A stretch of DNA of 32,011 nucleotides, from NCBI RefSeq assembly GCF_001672915.1, contig NZ_LZKR01000104.1, positions 1 through 32,011 of the forward strand. The letters are read 5' to 3'. The translations under genes and the position numbers were made by a program. The stretch comes from Mycobacterium sp. 1245805.9. GTDB lineage: Bacteria > Actinomycetota > Actinomycetes > Mycobacteriales > Mycobacteriaceae. Positions 31,575 to 32,011 of the stretch are shown piece after piece (the first letter of the stretch is position 1; every line of letters starts with the position of its first letter). Below the pieces are notes generated by a model that did no database searches, had not been told where the DNA came from, and saw only the letters and a list, made by a program, of their open reading frames with translations.

Positions 31575-32011
31575 ATGAGTTCGAGCAGTCGTGAGGAGAT
31601 CGTCGAGGGTTTCGACGCGTTCAACGGCGCCCTGAAGCGGCTGTGCGATTTGTCCTTTGATGTGTTGACCGCCCCGGAACGACTGGCCGCCCTCGAACAG
31701 CTGGAACGCGCGGCGCGTCGGCTGCGCGCCCCGCAGCACGCGTTGATCAATCAACTCGATGCGCAGGCCACGCCGGCAGAGTTGGGCGGCAACCTGTGTT
31801 GCGCGCTGGCGGATCGGTTGCGGATCACCAAGGCCGAGGCCGGGCGGCGCATCGCCGAGGCCGAGGATCTGGGTGAGCGTCGGGCGCTGACCGGAGAACC
31901 GCTGGCCCCGCAACTCGCCGCGACGGCCGCGGCGCAACGTGAAGGACTGATCGGCGATGGGCATGTGCGGGTGATCCGCAGCTTTTTCGCCCACCTACCC
32001 ACCGAGGTCGA
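31575..32011 (+). CDS. DUF222 / 13E12-repeat family protein, N-terminal part (cut by window end)
   Basis: The 145 visible residues, [53 protein letters not shown] and then [57 protein letters not shown], are the DUF222 domain of the mycobacterial 13E12 repeat family, whose members normally end in an HNH nuclease domain. That C-terminal part lies outside the window. In M. tuberculosis such copies are repeated in the genome and serve as attachment sites for the phiRv1 prophage. The cut is only the window edge. Confidence 0.93.
   Translation, partial: MSSSSREEIVEGFDAFNGALKRLCDLSFDVLTAPERLAALEQLERAARRLRAPQHALINQLDAQATPAELGGNLCCALADRLRITKAEAGRRIAEAEDLGERRALTGEPLAPQLAATAAAQREGLIGDGHVRVIRSFFAHLPTEV

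Overview
The window is high-GC DNA from a slow-growing Mycobacterium. The evidence is an Ag85B mycolyltransferase gene, a resuscitation-promoting factor, F420-linked oxidoreductases, CYP140 and CYP125-type P450s, a PE_PGRS gene and a DUF222/13E12-family gene. An intact oxyR argues against the M. tuberculosis complex, where oxyR is broken. A true PE_PGRS gene argues against M. avium, which is known to lack that subfamily. No species is claimed.

Layout. (1) 1-1966: the peroxide-stress locus, ahpD (cut by the window edge) and ahpC on the minus strand, divergent from an intact oxyR, with two dyads between them. (2) 1993-4949: an EthD-like protein, a PPOX flavin/F420-fold protein, an enoyl-CoA isomerase-like crotonase, then a divergent bfd/bfrA iron-storage pair separated by two abutting IdeR boxes. 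(3) 5027-12328: a long plus-strand run with overlapping or closely spaced genes: a 14-TM MFS exporter carrying a winged-helix-like tail, an AhpD-like CxxC protein, an F420/LLM oxidoreductase, the glutamine-synthetase-like GlnA3, an amidohydrolase, an acyltransferase and an SRPBCC protein. GlnA3 plus the amidohydrolase are the two halves of the fungal FluG architecture. (4) 12329-15331: a UbiE/MenG-type methyltransferase, a small orphan gene, a limonene-epoxide-hydrolase-fold protein lacking most catalytic residues, an exported dienelactone hydrolase and a truncated paralogue of it. (5) 15332-21273: CYP140, an LppE-type lipoprotein, a short-chain dehydrogenase, an SRPBCC protein, RpfC, secreted chorismate mutase, a membrane-anchored protein and Ag85B. 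(6) 21274-24698: a 0.7 kb intergenic stretch, a DUF7159-like membrane protein, a YceI-like protein and a zinc alcohol dehydrogenase. (7) 24709-29683: a CYP125-family steroid hydroxylase just upstream of the alcohol dehydrogenase, a DHFR-fold reductase, small secreted and membrane proteins, a tandem repeat, a nitronate-monooxygenase-like flavoprotein and a membrane protein. KstR-like operators lie before both the CYP125 gene and the flavoprotein, pointing to cholesterol-responsive control. (8) 29797-32011: a PE_PGRS gene and a DUF222/13E12 gene cut by the window end.

As I remember the M. tuberculosis H37Rv map, regions 2 to 7 follow Rv1874-Rv1894c in order, with species-specific insertions (7120-8549, 11061-15327, and probably 23123-26770). 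The ahpCD-oxyR locus lies elsewhere in H37Rv, so a rearrangement boundary falls near 1970. The most unusual content is the GlnA3-amidohydrolase-oxidoreductase-exporter run, the cholesterol-linked P450/dehydrogenase pair, and several inverted or tandem intergenic repeats.
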